Assembly: GCF_002086115.1 (NCBI RefSeq)
Contig: NZ_MVHJ01000002.1
Span: 186,001 to 250,000, forward strand
DNA from: Mycolicibacterium bacteremicum
GTDB lineage: Bacteria; Actinomycetota; Actinomycetes; Mycobacteriales; Mycobacteriaceae
Reading direction: 5' to 3'
DNA: 64,000 nt
The notes below the pieces were generated by a model. The model was given only the letters and a program-made list of their open reading frames with translations. It was not told the DNA's origin and made no database searches. The position numbers were made by a program, and so were the translations under genes. The first letter of the stretch is position 1. The number at the start of each line of letters is the position of its first letter. This document shows positions 32,456 through 41,002 of the stretch, one piece after another.

Positions 32456-34075
32456 ATGGCCACACACGTCGTCACCAACCAGGTTCCGCCGCTGCGCGAC
32501 CACAACCCCGCCTCGTCGCCGGTGCTGATGGAGGCACTGGTCCGCGAGGGCGGCGGGTGGGGCGCCGATGAGATCACCGAGCTCGGCGCGCTCAGCGGGT
32601 CGGACAAGGCGCAGCGCTGGGGCGAGCTCGCCGACCGGCACCGCCCCGAGTTGCACACCCACGACCGATACGGGCACCGCGTCGACGAGGTCGAATACGA
32701 CCCCGCCTATCACGAGCTGATGACCGTGGCCGTCGGCCACGGCCTGCACGCCGCCCCGTGGGCCGATGACCGCGCCGGGGCGCACGTCGTGCGGGCGGCC
32801 AAGACCTCGGTGTGGACCCCCGAGCCGGGACACATCTGCCCGATCTCGATGACCTACGCCGTCGTGCCGGCACTGCGGTTCAACCCGGATCTCGCCGCGG
32901 TCTACGAGCCGCTGCTGGCCAGCCGGGTCTACGACCCCGAACTCGCGGTGCCCGCGACGAAAGCCGGTATCACCGCGGGCATGTCGATGACCGAGAAGCA
33001 GGGCGGCTCCGATGTGCGGGCCGGCACCACCGAGGCGGTGCCCAACGCCGACGGCAGCTACACCCTGACCGGGCACAAGTGGTTCACCTCGGCGCCGATG
33101 AGCGATGTGTTCCTCGTCCTGGCGCAGACGTCGAATGGCGTCAGCTGCTTTTTCCTGCCGCGCGTGCTGCCCGACGGCACCCGCAACCGGATGTTCCTGC
33201 AACGCCTCAAGGACAAGCTCGGCAATCACGCGAACGCCTCCAGTGAGGTCGAGTACGACGGTGCGACGGCCTGGTTGGTCGGCGAGGAGGGCCGCGGGGT
33301 CAAGACCATCATCGAGATGGTCAACCTGACCCGGCTGGATTGCACGCTGGGCAGCGCCACCAGCATGCGCACCGGCCTGGCCCGCGCCGTACACCACGCC
33401 CAGTACCGAAAGGCGTTCGGCGCGTATCTGATCGATCAGCCCCAGATGCGCAACGTGCTCGCCGACCTGGCGGTGGAGGCCGAGGCCGCCACCATGCTGG
33501 CCATGCGGATGGCCGGTGCCACCGACGCCGCGGTGCGTGGCGACGAATGGGAGGCGCTGCTGCGCCGCATCGGTCTGGCCGCCGCAAAGTACTGGGTGTG
33601 CAAGCGGGCCACCCCGCACGCCGCCGAGGCGATGGAATGCCTGGGCGGCAACGGTTACGTCGAGGATTCCGGGATGCCGCGGCTCTACCGTGAGGCGCCG
33701 CTGATGGGCATCTGGGAGGGCTCCGGCAACGTCAGCGCCCTGGACACGCTGCGCGCCATGGCCACCCGGCCCGAGTGCATCGACGTGCTGTTCGAGGAGC
33801 TGGCGCTGGCCTCGGAGCCGCGATTGAACGCGCATGTGGCGCAGTTGAAGACATCGCTGGGCGATTTCGCCGACATCCAGTACCGGGCCCGCAAGATCAC
33901 CGAGGACATCGCGCTGGCATTGCAGGGAGCGCTGCTGGTGCGGCACGGCCACCCCGCCGTCGCCGAGGCCTTTCTGGCCAGCCGACTCGGCGGGCAGTGG
34001 GGCGGGGCATTCGGCACCCTCCCGGTCGGGTTGGACCTGTCGCCGGTGATCGAGCGGGCGATGGTCAAGGGATGA
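32456..34075 (+). CDS. fadE8: Acyl-CoA dehydrogenase FadE8-like (AidB-like subgroup)
   Basis: A 539-residue flavoprotein dehydrogenase, longer than typical 380-residue acyl-CoA dehydrogenases and matching FadE8/AidB length. FAD and substrate signatures are GMSMTEKQGGSDVRAGTTEA around residue 179, HKWFTSAPMSDVFLVLAQ next, DCTLGSATSMRTGLARAV near 300 and ECLGGNGYVEDSGMPRLYRE near 395. AidB-type proteins bind FAD and DNA and may have isovaleryl-CoA dehydrogenase activity, so alkylation-stress and lipid functions are both possible. It leads an operon with echA4-, paaX- and echA5-like genes, joined by ATGA overlaps. The start ATG at 32456 is close to the divergent cupin-tetR genes. Confidence 0.9.
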   Translation: MATHVVTNQVPPLRDHNPASSPVLMEALVREGGGWGADEITELGALSGSDKAQRWGELADRHRPELHTHDRYGHRVDEVEYDPAYHELMTVAVGHGLHAAPWADDRAGAHVVRAAKTSVWTPEPGHICPISMTYAVVPALRFNPDLAAVYEPLLASRVYDPELAVPATKAGITAGMSMTEKQGGSDVRAGTTEAVPNADGSYTLTGHKWFTSAPMSDVFLVLAQTSNGVSCFFLPRVLPDGTRNRMFLQRLKDKLGNHANASSEVEYDGATAWLVGEEGRGVKTIIEMVNLTRLDCTLGSATSMRTGLARAVHHAQYRKAFGAYLIDQPQMRNVLADLAVEAEAATMLAMRMAGATDAAVRGDEWEALLRRIGLAAAKYWVCKRATPHAAEAMECLGGNGYVEDSGMPRLYREAPLMGIWEGSGNVSALDTLRAMATRPECIDVLFEELALASEPRLNAHVAQLKTSLGDFADIQYRARKITEDIALALQGALLVRHGHPAVAEAFLASRLGGQWGGAFGTLPVGLDLSPVIERAMVKG

Positions 34076-34983
34076 GCGTCGACATACTGAGCACCCTCAC
34101 CTACGAGGTGACCGGCCGGATCGCTCGGATCACCTTCAACCGCCCCGGCAAGGGCAATGCCATCATCGCCGACACCCCGGTCGAGCTGGCCGCCTGCGTC
34201 GAGCGCGCCGACCTCGACCCGAACGTGCACGTGATCCTGGTTTCTGGTGCCGGAGAGGGGTTCTGCGCCGGATTCGACCTCGGGGCGTACGCCGACGGAT
34301 CCTCCTCGCCCGGTAATGACTACCGGGGGACGGTGCTCGACGGCAAGACCCAGGCCGTCAACCACCTGCCGGACCGCCCGTGGGATCCGATGATCGACTA
34401 TCAGATGATGAGCCGGTTCGTCCGCGGCTTCGCCAGCCTGATGCACTGCGACAAGCCGACCGTGGTCAAGATCCACGGCTACTGCGTGGCCGGCGGCACC
34501 GATATCGCGCTCCATGCCGATCAGGTGATCGCCGCCGCCGACGCAAAAATCGGCTACCCGCCGATGCGGGTGTGGGGCGTGCCGGCGGCCGGGCTGTGGG
34601 CGCACCGGCTCGGTGATCAACGCGCGAAAAGGCTGCTGTTCACCGGTGACTGCATCACCGGCGCGCAGGCCGCCGAGTGGGGGCTGGCCGTCGAGGCGCC
34701 CGAACCCCAGGATCTCGATGAGCGCACCGAACGGCTCGTCGCGCGCATCGCGGCCATGCCTGTCAACCAGCTCATCATGGCCAAGCTGGCCTGCAACACC
34801 GCGCTGCTGCACCAGGGGGTGGCCACCAGTCGGATGGTCAGTACCGTCTTCGACGGCATCGCGCGGCACACCCCGGAGGGACACGCATTCGTTGCCGACG
34901 CCGTCGAGCACGGATTCCGCGAGGCGGTGCGGCACCGTGACGAGCCGCTCGGCGACCACGGCCGCCGCGCGTCGGGAGTCTGA
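34072..34983 (+). CDS. echA4: Enoyl-CoA hydratase/isomerase (crotonase), EchA4-like
   Basis: A 303-residue crotonase-fold protein. The family core is clear: ARITFNRPGKGNAI (residues 17-30), VSGAGEGFCAGFDL with the oxyanion-hole glycine of CAGFDL, and HGYCVAGGTDIALHADQVIAAADAKIGYP split over residues 138-165. The two catalytic Glu positions of hydratases are not both evident (FCAGFDL then GVPAAGLW), so isomerase or another crotonase reaction is possible. The ATG overlaps the fadE8 stop (ATGA), showing tight coupling. The gene ends as the PaaX-type regulator begins (TGATG). Confidence 0.87.
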   Translation: MSVDILSTLTYEVTGRIARITFNRPGKGNAIIADTPVELAACVERADLDPNVHVILVSGAGEGFCAGFDLGAYADGSSSPGNDYRGTVLDGKTQAVNHLPDRPWDPMIDYQMMSRFVRGFASLMHCDKPTVVKIHGYCVAGGTDIALHADQVIAAADAKIGYPPMRVWGVPAAGLWAHRLGDQRAKRLLFTGDCITGAQAAEWGLAVEAPEPQDLDERTERLVARIAAMPVNQLIMAKLACNTALLHQGVATSRMVSTVFDGIARHTPEGHAFVADAVEHGFREAVRHRDEPLGDHGRRASGV

Positions 34984-35696
34984 TGCGGCTGACCGCGCGT
35001 TCGGTGGTGCTGAGCGTGCTGCTCGGCGCTCACCCGGCGTGGGCATCGGCAGCCGAATTAATCACGCTGACTGCTGATTTCGGTATCCGTGAGTCGACGC
35101 TACGGGTGGCGCTGACCCGGATGGTGGGTGCCGGTGATCTGGTGCGCTCGGCCGACGGCTATCGACTCTCGGACCGCCTGCTGGCCCGGCAGCGGCGCCA
35201 GGACGCCGCCATCGATCCGCGGGAGCGGCCGTGGGACGGGACGTGGACGACGGTGTTGATCACCAGCGTCGGCGCCGACGCCCGAACCCGCGCGGAGCTG
35301 CGGAACACGCTGGTGCAGAACCGGTTCGGCGAGCTACGCGACGGTGTGTGGCTGCGGCCGGACAATCTCGAGGTGGTGCTTCCCGCCGATGTGCTGGCCC
35401 GGACGCGGGTGCTGCGCAGTCGCGATGAGGATCCCGTCGGATTGGCCGCACAGTTGTGGGACCTGACGGACTGGGCGCGCGAGGGGAACCGGCTGGTCGA
35501 CGAGATCGAGGGCGCGGACGACGTTCCCGAGCGTTTCGTGGCGGCCGCCGCGATCGTACGGCATCTGCTGACCGATCCGGTGCTGCCCACCGAACTGCTG
35601 CCGACGCGCTGGCCGGGTGATCGGTTGCGGCTGGCCTACCGAAATTTCGCCGCCGAGTTGGTCGCGCGGCGCGACGAGCACGTGGAGGCGATATGA
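34983..35696 (+). CDS. PaaX family transcriptional regulator
   Basis: A 237-residue protein with the PaaX-type N-terminal winged helix (VVLSVLLGAHPAWASAAELITLTADFGIRESTLRVALTRMVGAGDL in segments, residues 8-53). The middle domain begins near PWDGTWTTVLIT (residue 82), followed by the PaaX C-terminal domain (residues about 160-232). PaaX in E. coli represses phenylacetate catabolism and binds phenylacetyl-CoA. Here it lies inside a fadE-echA operon, like Rv0674, and so probably senses an acyl-CoA. Overlapping start (TGATG) and stop (ATGA) with both neighbours. Confidence 0.85.
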   Translation: MRLTARSVVLSVLLGAHPAWASAAELITLTADFGIRESTLRVALTRMVGAGDLVRSADGYRLSDRLLARQRRQDAAIDPRERPWDGTWTTVLITSVGADARTRAELRNTLVQNRFGELRDGVWLRPDNLEVVLPADVLARTRVLRSRDEDPVGLAAQLWDLTDWAREGNRLVDEIEGADDVPERFVAAAAIVRHLLTDPVLPTELLPTRWPGDRLRLAYRNFAAELVARRDEHVEAI

Positions 35697-36460
35697 CCGG
35701 TTCCGAGGTACGCGTCGAGCGCACCGGCCCGGTGACGACGGTGATCCTGAACCGGCCCGCCGCACGCAACGCCGTGGACGGACCGACCGCGGCCGCGCTG
35801 TATGCGGCGTTCGAGGAGTTCGACGCCGACCCGGCGGCTGCGGTGGCGGTGCTCTGGGGTGACAACGGAACCTTTTGCGCGGGAGCCGATCTGAAAGCGA
35901 TGGGGACACCACAGAGCAATCGGGTGCATCCCGACGGCCCGGGCCCGATGGGCCCGACCCGGATGGTGCTCTCCAAGCCCGTGATCGCCGCGGTCAGCGG
36001 ATACGCCGTGGCGGGCGGGTTGGAGTTGGCGCTGTGGTGCGACCTGCGGGTGGTCGAACGCGATGCCGTGTTCGGGGTGTTCTGCCGGCGGTGGGGGGTG
36101 CCGCTGATCGACGGCGGCACGGTCCGGTTGCCGCGGCTGATCGGGCACAGTCGGGCGATGGATCTGATCCTGACCGGGCGGTCCGTGGACGCCGAGGAGG
36201 CGCTGCAGATCGGTCTGGCGAACCGGGTGGTGCCGACCGGTCAGGCCCGCGCGGCCGCCGAGGAGATGGCGGCGCGCCTCGCCGAGCTACCGCAGGCCTG
36301 TCTGCGCGCCGACCGGCTCTCGGCATTGCGGCAATGGGGTGAAACCGAGGAGGCGGCAATCGCTTTCGAGTTCGGCAGCCTGGAGAAGTCATCGGCCGAG
36401 CTGCTGGCCGGGGCCCGGCGGTTCGCCGACGGCGCGGGTCGGCACGGCGCACAGGCCTGA
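35693..36460 (+). CDS. echA5: Enoyl-CoA hydratase/isomerase (crotonase), EchA5-like
   Basis: A 255-residue crotonase. VTTVILNRPAARNAVDGPT (residues 13-31) opens the fold. LWGDNGTFCAGADLKAMG carries the CoA/oxyanion-hole loop. AVSGYAVAGGLELALWCDLRVVERDAVFGVFCRRWGVPLIDGG is the core, read in parts. The catalytic Glu appears in GGLELAL. Short-chain enoyl-CoA hydration in beta-oxidation is the default activity; other crotonase reactions cannot be excluded. It is the last gene of the fadE8-echA4-paaX-echA5 operon. Confidence 0.88.
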   Translation: MTGSEVRVERTGPVTTVILNRPAARNAVDGPTAAALYAAFEEFDADPAAAVAVLWGDNGTFCAGADLKAMGTPQSNRVHPDGPGPMGPTRMVLSKPVIAAVSGYAVAGGLELALWCDLRVVERDAVFGVFCRRWGVPLIDGGTVRLPRLIGHSRAMDLILTGRSVDAEEALQIGLANRVVPTGQARAAAEEMAARLAELPQACLRADRLSALRQWGETEEAAIAFEFGSLEKSSAELLAGARRFADGAGRHGAQA

Positions 36461-36471
36461 CGAGCCGCGCG

Positions 36472-36870
36472 TCAGCCCTTGTCGACCTTGTTACCGCTAC
36501 CCAGATCCTCGACCTTCGGGTTGCCGGCCCGGTAGACGACGGTGTTGTCCAGGCCGACGACACTGATCTCGGTTTCGACGTTGTCCAGGGTGATCTTGTT
36601 GTCCGCGCCGCCCACGTTGACGCTGGCGCACGAGCCCGTCACGGTCAACGTGTTGTTGGAGCCGCCGATGTTCAGCGATTTGCCATCGGCGCAGTCGATA
36701 TCGGCGGTGGTGCCGACCGAGCCGTAATTGATGGTGTTGCCGATCTCGACCTGGGCACCCGAGCTGCCCGCGGTCACGGTGGGGGAGCCGGTGTCGCCGC
36801 CGGACCCGCAACCGGCCAGGCCGAGCGCGAGCAGTGCCGCGGCCGACATCCCGACGATCTGGGTGCGCAT
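36472..36870 (-). CDS. DUF3060 domain lipoprotein
   Basis: A 132-residue putative lipoprotein. ATG 36870 begins a signal peptide ending in the lipobox LAGC (Cys about residue 20), followed by a Gly/Ser/Thr-rich linker and a DUF3060 beta-helix-like region with repeated short strands (SLNIGGSNNTLTVTG, ASVNVGGADNKITLDN, VVGLDNTVVYRAG). It is the first of a DUF3060-VanX-DUF3060 trio on the minus strand. DUF3060 proteins are common small mycobacterial exported proteins of unknown function. Confidence 0.85.
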   Translation of the reverse strand: MRTQIVGMSAAALLALGLAGCGSGGDTGSPTVTAGSSGAQVEIGNTINYGSVGTTADIDCADGKSLNIGGSNNTLTVTGSCASVNVGGADNKITLDNVETEISVVGLDNTVVYRAGNPKVEDLGSGNKVDKG

Positions 36871-36902
36871 GCTTCCTCGATTCGTTGGCTGGGCGTTCCA
36901 GG

Positions 36903-37571
36903 TTAGGCGAGTGGCACGTTGATGATGGGTCGCGGCTGGCCGGCGCCGGGACCGTCGAAATGCCACCATTCACCGTCGTACACCGACAGCCCGCCGGCGG
37001 CCATGGCCTCGCGCAGCACGGCGCGGTTGCGTTGCGCAGCGGCGCTCACGCCCGTGGTGGCATAGGCGAGCGCGTCCGGGGTGAACGAGTCGAAGTCGGT
37101 GCCCATATCGGTCAGGCCGCCCGCGCCGTAGGTGGTGACGTCGACCGAGCGCCCCGATTCGTGGCTCTTGGAGTAGTCGCCGGGGCGGGCCACCCACGCC
37201 GGATTCGAGACCACCTCGAACATCCGGACCTGCACATCGTGCGGGCGGTAGCAGTCCCAGAACACCAGCCGCAGGCCACGGGCCCGCAGCTGCGCCGCCG
37301 CCGTCGCGAGCCCCCCGGCGAGTGACTCGTGCACCAGGCAGCGGGCGCCCGCCGGGTACAGCGGCACGCCCACGAAGTTGTTGGCGGTGGCGTAGCGCAG
37401 ATCGATCAGCGCATCGGGTACCGCGGAGCGGACATCGATGAACCCGACGGCGCGCGCCGCCGCCGAGACTCCGAGCGCGGGCTCACCACGGGCTGGGGAT
37501 GTCACCTCCGGATTCACGGCGAGGCCACCTATTCCGCAGAGCAGGGCGAACAGTGTGAGGAACCGGCGCAC
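36903..37571 (-). CDS. Exported D-alanyl-D-alanine dipeptidase, VanX-like (peptidase M15D)
   Basis: A 222-residue protein with an N-terminal signal peptide (MRRFLTLFALLCGIGGLA) and M15 peptidase motifs: YATANNFVGVPLYP, VFWDCYRPHDVQ, SKSHESGRSVDVT (zinc His and Asp) and DGEWWHFDG with the catalytic Glu and third zinc ligand. Family enzymes cleave D-Ala-D-Ala dipeptides. In mycobacteria the role is thought to be in peptidoglycan turnover rather than vancomycin resistance. The GTG start overlaps closely with the upstream DUF3060 gene (3 bp after its stop), so expression is coupled. Confidence 0.9.
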   Translation of the reverse strand: MRRFLTLFALLCGIGGLAVNPEVTSPARGEPALGVSAAARAVGFIDVRSAVPDALIDLRYATANNFVGVPLYPAGARCLVHESLAGGLATAAAQLRARGLRLVFWDCYRPHDVQVRMFEVVSNPAWVARPGDYSKSHESGRSVDVTTYGAGGLTDMGTDFDSFTPDALAYATTGVSAAAQRNRAVLREAMAAGGLSVYDGEWWHFDGPGAGQPRPIINVPLA

Positions 37572-37574
37572 GGG

Positions 37575-37952
37575 TCAGGCGGGCGCCCAGTTGATCCGGT
37601 TGGTCATGCCGAGCTCGCGGCCGCGGTCGATCAGCTTGGGCGCACCGTTGTGGTAGATCACGGTCTGGTCGAACCCGTAGACGGTGATGTCGTTGATGAC
37701 GTTGTCGGCGATGACGATGTTCGACGAACCCTGCATGGTGACGGCCCAGCAGGTGCCCTTGGCGTTGATGGTGTTGCCGGTGCCGTTGACCAGCAGCGTG
37801 GCGTTGTTGCAGTCGAGGGTCTGCACGATGCCCTGGCCGGTGATGTGGGTGTCGCCGTTCTTGGCCTGCGCGGGGGCGGTGCCGGCCAGCAGCAGGGCCA
37901 CCGAGAGGGCGCCGGCCGTCAGACAACGGGTTCGGACACTGAGGCTCGCCAT
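37575..37952 (-). CDS. DUF3060 domain secreted protein
   Basis: A 125-residue exported protein, second of two DUF3060 genes flanking the VanX-like gene. It has a signal peptide to APAQA (residues about 1-30) and DUF3060 repeats (GIVQTLDCNNATLLVNGTGN, TINAKGTCWAVTMQGSSN, IVIADNVINDITVYGFDQT). It lacks a lipobox, unlike its neighbour. The two paralogues probably arose by duplication around the dipeptidase gene. Function unknown. Confidence 0.85.
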   Translation of the reverse strand: MASLSVRTRCLTAGALSVALLLAGTAPAQAKNGDTHITGQGIVQTLDCNNATLLVNGTGNTINAKGTCWAVTMQGSSNIVIADNVINDITVYGFDQTVIYHNGAPKLIDRGRELGMTNRINWAPA

Positions 37953-38050
37953 GGGACAACAGAGTACGGTGCCGCGGCCCGCTCACGGCAGGTGTTCGGG
38001 ATTTGCCGTCCGGTCGCCGGCCCGGCCCGGCGTCGGTAGCGTTGCCATCC

Positions 38051-38584
38051 ATGTCCGGGCGTGCGGTGCTGTCGACGTTCGTCGTCGCGTTCGCCGCGAC
38101 GGCCGCGGTCGGCTGCACCCAGCACGTCTCGGGCAGCGCACGATCGGCCGCCGCCGGCGCGGCCGATGTCGAGCGCAGTTACGGCTACGCCGACAACCGC
38201 TGTGGGTTGCTGACCGATGTCACCGTCGGGGACCTGCTGGGCGCCGACGACGTGGTGCGGCCCTACAGCGGCGCGGTGTGCCAGTACATCCTGGACCGCC
38301 GGAGCGGCCCGGTCGACGTGACGTTCGCGTGGTTCGACACCGGGACACTGGCGCGCGAGCGTGGCGTCGCCGTCGAACGTGGCGCGACGGTCAATGACAC
38401 CGTCATCGAGCGGCGTCCGGCGTTCCTGGCGCGCCGCGATGCCGCCGGTGCCGGCTGCTCGGCGACCGCGGACGCCGGCGGCGGGGTGCTCAGCTGGTGG
38501 GTGCAGACCCGTGGCGACGTGTTGTCCGACCCGTGTCCCGACGCGCAGAAGCTGCTGTCGGCGACATTGCGATCGGACATGTGA
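38051..38584 (+). CDS. DUF3558 lipoprotein
   Basis: The 177-residue product from ATG 38051 has a signal peptide ending in a lipobox (TAAVGC). The mature part has a conserved Cys pattern (CGLL, AVCQYIL, GAGCSA, DPCPDAQ) and a glycine/aspartate-rich fold of the DUF3558 family of mycobacterial lipoproteins. It is divergent from the DUF3060 genes. A near-contiguous partner of the same family follows 1 bp after its stop codon. Role unknown. Confidence 0.8.
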   Translation: MSGRAVLSTFVVAFAATAAVGCTQHVSGSARSAAAGAADVERSYGYADNRCGLLTDVTVGDLLGADDVVRPYSGAVCQYILDRRSGPVDVTFAWFDTGTLARERGVAVERGATVNDTVIERRPAFLARRDAAGAGCSATADAGGGVLSWWVQTRGDVLSDPCPDAQKLLSATLRSDM

Positions 38585-38585
38585 G

Positions 38586-39107
38586 GTGCGTGCCGTCCGG
38601 CTGGTCGCCGCGCTGATGGCGGTGGCGGGGCTGTCCGGCTGCGCCGATGATCGCGCCGAGCAGGCCGCGCCCGCAGCGCCGACGGTGGCCGGTGCCGGTT
38701 TCGACGGGTCGGACTGCAACGGCATCACCGGTGCCGACATCACCCGCGCGACGGGGTCGACGGCCTTCGCCGCGGCGGTGATCAACGATGTCGGTTGCTT
38801 CTGGCAGGAGAACCCCGTCATCGGGACCTTCGGAGCGGGGATGGGCATCTCGACGTGGTGGTACCGGGGCAGTGAACTCGATGTGGAGCGAGCGCTGGAA
38901 CAGCGGGCCGGGCGCACGGTCACCGATCTGAGCGTCGGCGGCAACGAGGGTTTCAAGGCCTACGACGCCAACGCCTGCAGCATCTATGTGGCCAAGGGCG
39001 ATGACGTGATCACCTGGTCCATCCAGACCATCAATCCGTCCACCCTGCCCCCGCTGTGCTCGATCACCGATCAGCTCGCCGAGCTGAGTCAGGACCGGGT
39101 GAACTAG
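38586..39107 (+). CDS. DUF3558 lipoprotein, second copy
   Basis: A 173-residue lipoprotein from GTG 38586. The signal peptide ends at LSGC. The mature part repeats the DUF3558 layout with Cys in GSDCNG, VGCFWQ, NACSIY and PLCSIT, and the ITGADITRATGST motif. It lies one base after its paralogue, so the two are an operon, likely exported to the outer face of the plasma membrane. Function unknown. Confidence 0.8.
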   Translation: MRAVRLVAALMAVAGLSGCADDRAEQAAPAAPTVAGAGFDGSDCNGITGADITRATGSTAFAAAVINDVGCFWQENPVIGTFGAGMGISTWWYRGSELDVERALEQRAGRTVTDLSVGGNEGFKAYDANACSIYVAKGDDVITWSIQTINPSTLPPLCSITDQLAELSQDRVN

Positions 39108-39169
39108 AGTCATTCGTCAGCCTCGCGACAGACGTCTCCGGGGACTGCTGAATGTGGGGGAGGGGCGCG

Positions 39170-39736
39170 ATGGCAACGCGGGCGACCAAACTGAGCCGCG
39201 ACGCCATCGTCAACGCCGCGCTGGCATTCCTGGACCGCGAGGGCTGGGACGCCCTGACCATCAATGCGCTGGCCACCCAGCTCGGCACCAAGGGCCCGTC
39301 GCTGTACAACCACGTGCAGAGCCTGGAAGACCTGCGCCGAACAGTGCGGATGCACGTCATCCAGGACATCATCGGCATGCTGCGGGCGGTCGGCGAGGGC
39401 CGCACCCGCGACGACGCGGTCGTCACGATGGCCAGTGCCTACCGCAGCTACGCCCATCACCATCCGGGTCGCTATTCGGCGTTCACCCGGATGCCGCTGG
39501 GCGGCGACGACCCCGAGTACACCGCCGCCGCCCGGGAGGCGGCGGGGCCGGTGTTGGCGGCCCTGGCCTCCTACGGACTGGCCGGCGATAACGCGTTCTA
39601 TGCGGCCCTGGAGTTCTGGTCGGCACTGCACGGCTTCGTGCTCCTGGAGATGACCGGGGTGATGGACGACATCGACACCGACGCCGTGTTCACCGATATG
39701 GTGCTGCGGCTCGCGGCCGGCATGGAACGCCGGTGA
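39170..39736 (+). CDS. TetR family transcriptional regulator (Rv0681-like)
   Basis: A 188-residue TetR regulator from ATG 39170 behind GGGGGAGG. N-terminal helix-turn-helix: LSRDAIVNAALAFLDREGWDALTINALATQLGTKGPSLYNHVQSLEDLRR in segments. The C-terminal domain has the TetR_C WHG-type motif ALEFWSALHGFVLLEM. It lies immediately upstream of the rpsL promoter in the position of Rv0681. Target genes and ligand are unknown. Confidence 0.88.
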   Translation: MATRATKLSRDAIVNAALAFLDREGWDALTINALATQLGTKGPSLYNHVQSLEDLRRTVRMHVIQDIIGMLRAVGEGRTRDDAVVTMASAYRSYAHHHPGRYSAFTRMPLGGDDPEYTAAAREAAGPVLAALASYGLAGDNAFYAALEFWSALHGFVLLEMTGVMDDIDTDAVFTDMVLRLAAGMERR

Positions 39737-39851
39737 CTCGCGCCCGGCGAATGACGGCGAATCCCGAAAAACCGGCCGAGAGCGGCTACAGTCAGGCCCA
39801 ACGGCGGCCGAGTAGCCGTTTCGGGTGGTAACGCTGCTGGTCAGCGGCGCT

Positions 39852-39881
39852 TTGACCTGTACTGCACCGGGCGGGTATTGT
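39852..39881 (+). promoter_or_regulatory. rpsL (str operon) promoter
   Basis: TTGACC (39852-39857), 18-bp spacer, TATTGT (39876-39881): a strong sigma-A-like promoter about 210 bp before rpsL. The remaining 5' leader (about 39890-40090) holds no other gene that I can support. Confidence 0.75.
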
Positions 39882-40093
39882 GGAGCCTCGTGCCTGGTCG
39901 ACAGGGGCGCGCGCTGCCGTAACAATCAGCCCGCCTTCGCACCGGGCGAATTCGTATGTCTGCAGGCATCGAGATTTCATCGTACGGATGGATTCCAGCT
40001 GGCTGCGACACGCCCGGACGCGGGGGACGCGGCCAGGCGAAAACTGCAGTACAGAGACTTAGACGTTCGACTAGCAACACAGAAAGCCGGTAC

Positions 40094-40468
40094 ATGCCAA
40101 CCATCAACCAGCTGGTCCGCAAGGGTCGCCGCGACAAGATCGCCAAGGTGAAGACCGCGGCCCTCAAGGGCAGCCCGCAGCGCCGCGGCGTGTGCACCCG
40201 CGTGTACACCACCACCCCGAAGAAGCCGAACTCGGCGCTTCGCAAGGTCGCCCGCGTCCGCCTGACCAGTGCGGTCGAGGTGACGGCTTACATCCCCGGT
40301 GAGGGCCACAACCTGCAGGAGCACTCGATGGTGCTGGTGCGCGGTGGTCGTGTGAAGGACCTCCCGGGTGTGCGTTACAAGATCATCCGCGGATCGCTGG
40401 ACACCCAGGGTGTCAAGAACCGCAAGCAAGCACGCAGCCGTTACGGCGCCAAGAAGGAGAAGAGCTGA
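40094..40468 (+). CDS. rpsL: 30S ribosomal protein S12
   Basis: A 124-residue S12 from ATG 40094 ([13 protein letters not shown]). [17 protein letters not shown] carries the wild-type Lys at the position of the classic streptomycin-resistance codon 43, and [14 protein letters not shown] carries the wild-type Lys at codon 88. S12 lines the decoding centre. The stop codon overlaps the rpsG start (TGATG). First gene of the rpsL-rpsG-fusA-tuf operon. Confidence 0.99.
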   Translation: MPTINQLVRKGRRDKIAKVKTAALKGSPQRRGVCTRVYTTTPKKPNSALRKVARVRLTSAVEVTAYIPGEGHNLQEHSMVLVRGGRVKDLPGVRYKIIRGSLDTQGVKNRKQARSRYGAKKEKS

Positions 40469-40938
40469 TGCCGCGCAAGGGCCCCGCGCCGAAGCGTCCG
40501 TTGGTCAACGACCCCGTCTACGGGTCGCAGCTGGTCACCCAGCTGGTCAACAAGGTGCTGCTGGACGGTAAGAAGTCGCTCGCCGAGCGCATCGTCTACG
40601 GCGCTCTCGAGCAGGCTCGGGACAAGACCGGCACCGACCCCGTCGTCACCCTCAAGCGCGCGCTCGACAACGTCAAGCCCGCCCTCGAGGTGCGCAGCCG
40701 CCGCGTCGGTGGCGCCACCTACCAGGTGCCCGTCGAGGTCCGCCCGGACCGCTCGACCACGCTGGCGCTGCGCTGGCTGGTCAGCTTCTCCAAGGCTCGC
40801 CGCGAGAAGACCATGGTCGAGCGCCTGGCCAACGAGATCCTCGATGCCAGCAACGGCCTCGGCGCCGCAGTGAAGCGTCGCGAGGACACGCACAAGATGG
40901 CCGAAGCTAACCGGGCCTTCGCGCACTACCGCTGGTGA
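40468..40938 (+). CDS. rpsG: 30S ribosomal protein S7
   Basis: A 156-residue S7 ([20 protein letters not shown]). It organises the 3' head domain of 16S rRNA near the exit site. Conserved blocks are [14 protein letters not shown] and [23 protein letters not shown] at the C-terminus. Typical str-operon position between rpsL and fusA with an overlapping start. Confidence 0.99.
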   Translation: MPRKGPAPKRPLVNDPVYGSQLVTQLVNKVLLDGKKSLAERIVYGALEQARDKTGTDPVVTLKRALDNVKPALEVRSRRVGGATYQVPVEVRPDRSTTLALRWLVSFSKARREKTMVERLANEILDASNGLGAAVKRREDTHKMAEANRAFAHYRW

Positions 40939-41002
40939 TGACGGCCCCTCGGGGTCACACACCGGACAGCAATCAAGCAAGCGAAAGAGTGGGAATCTAG
41001 CC

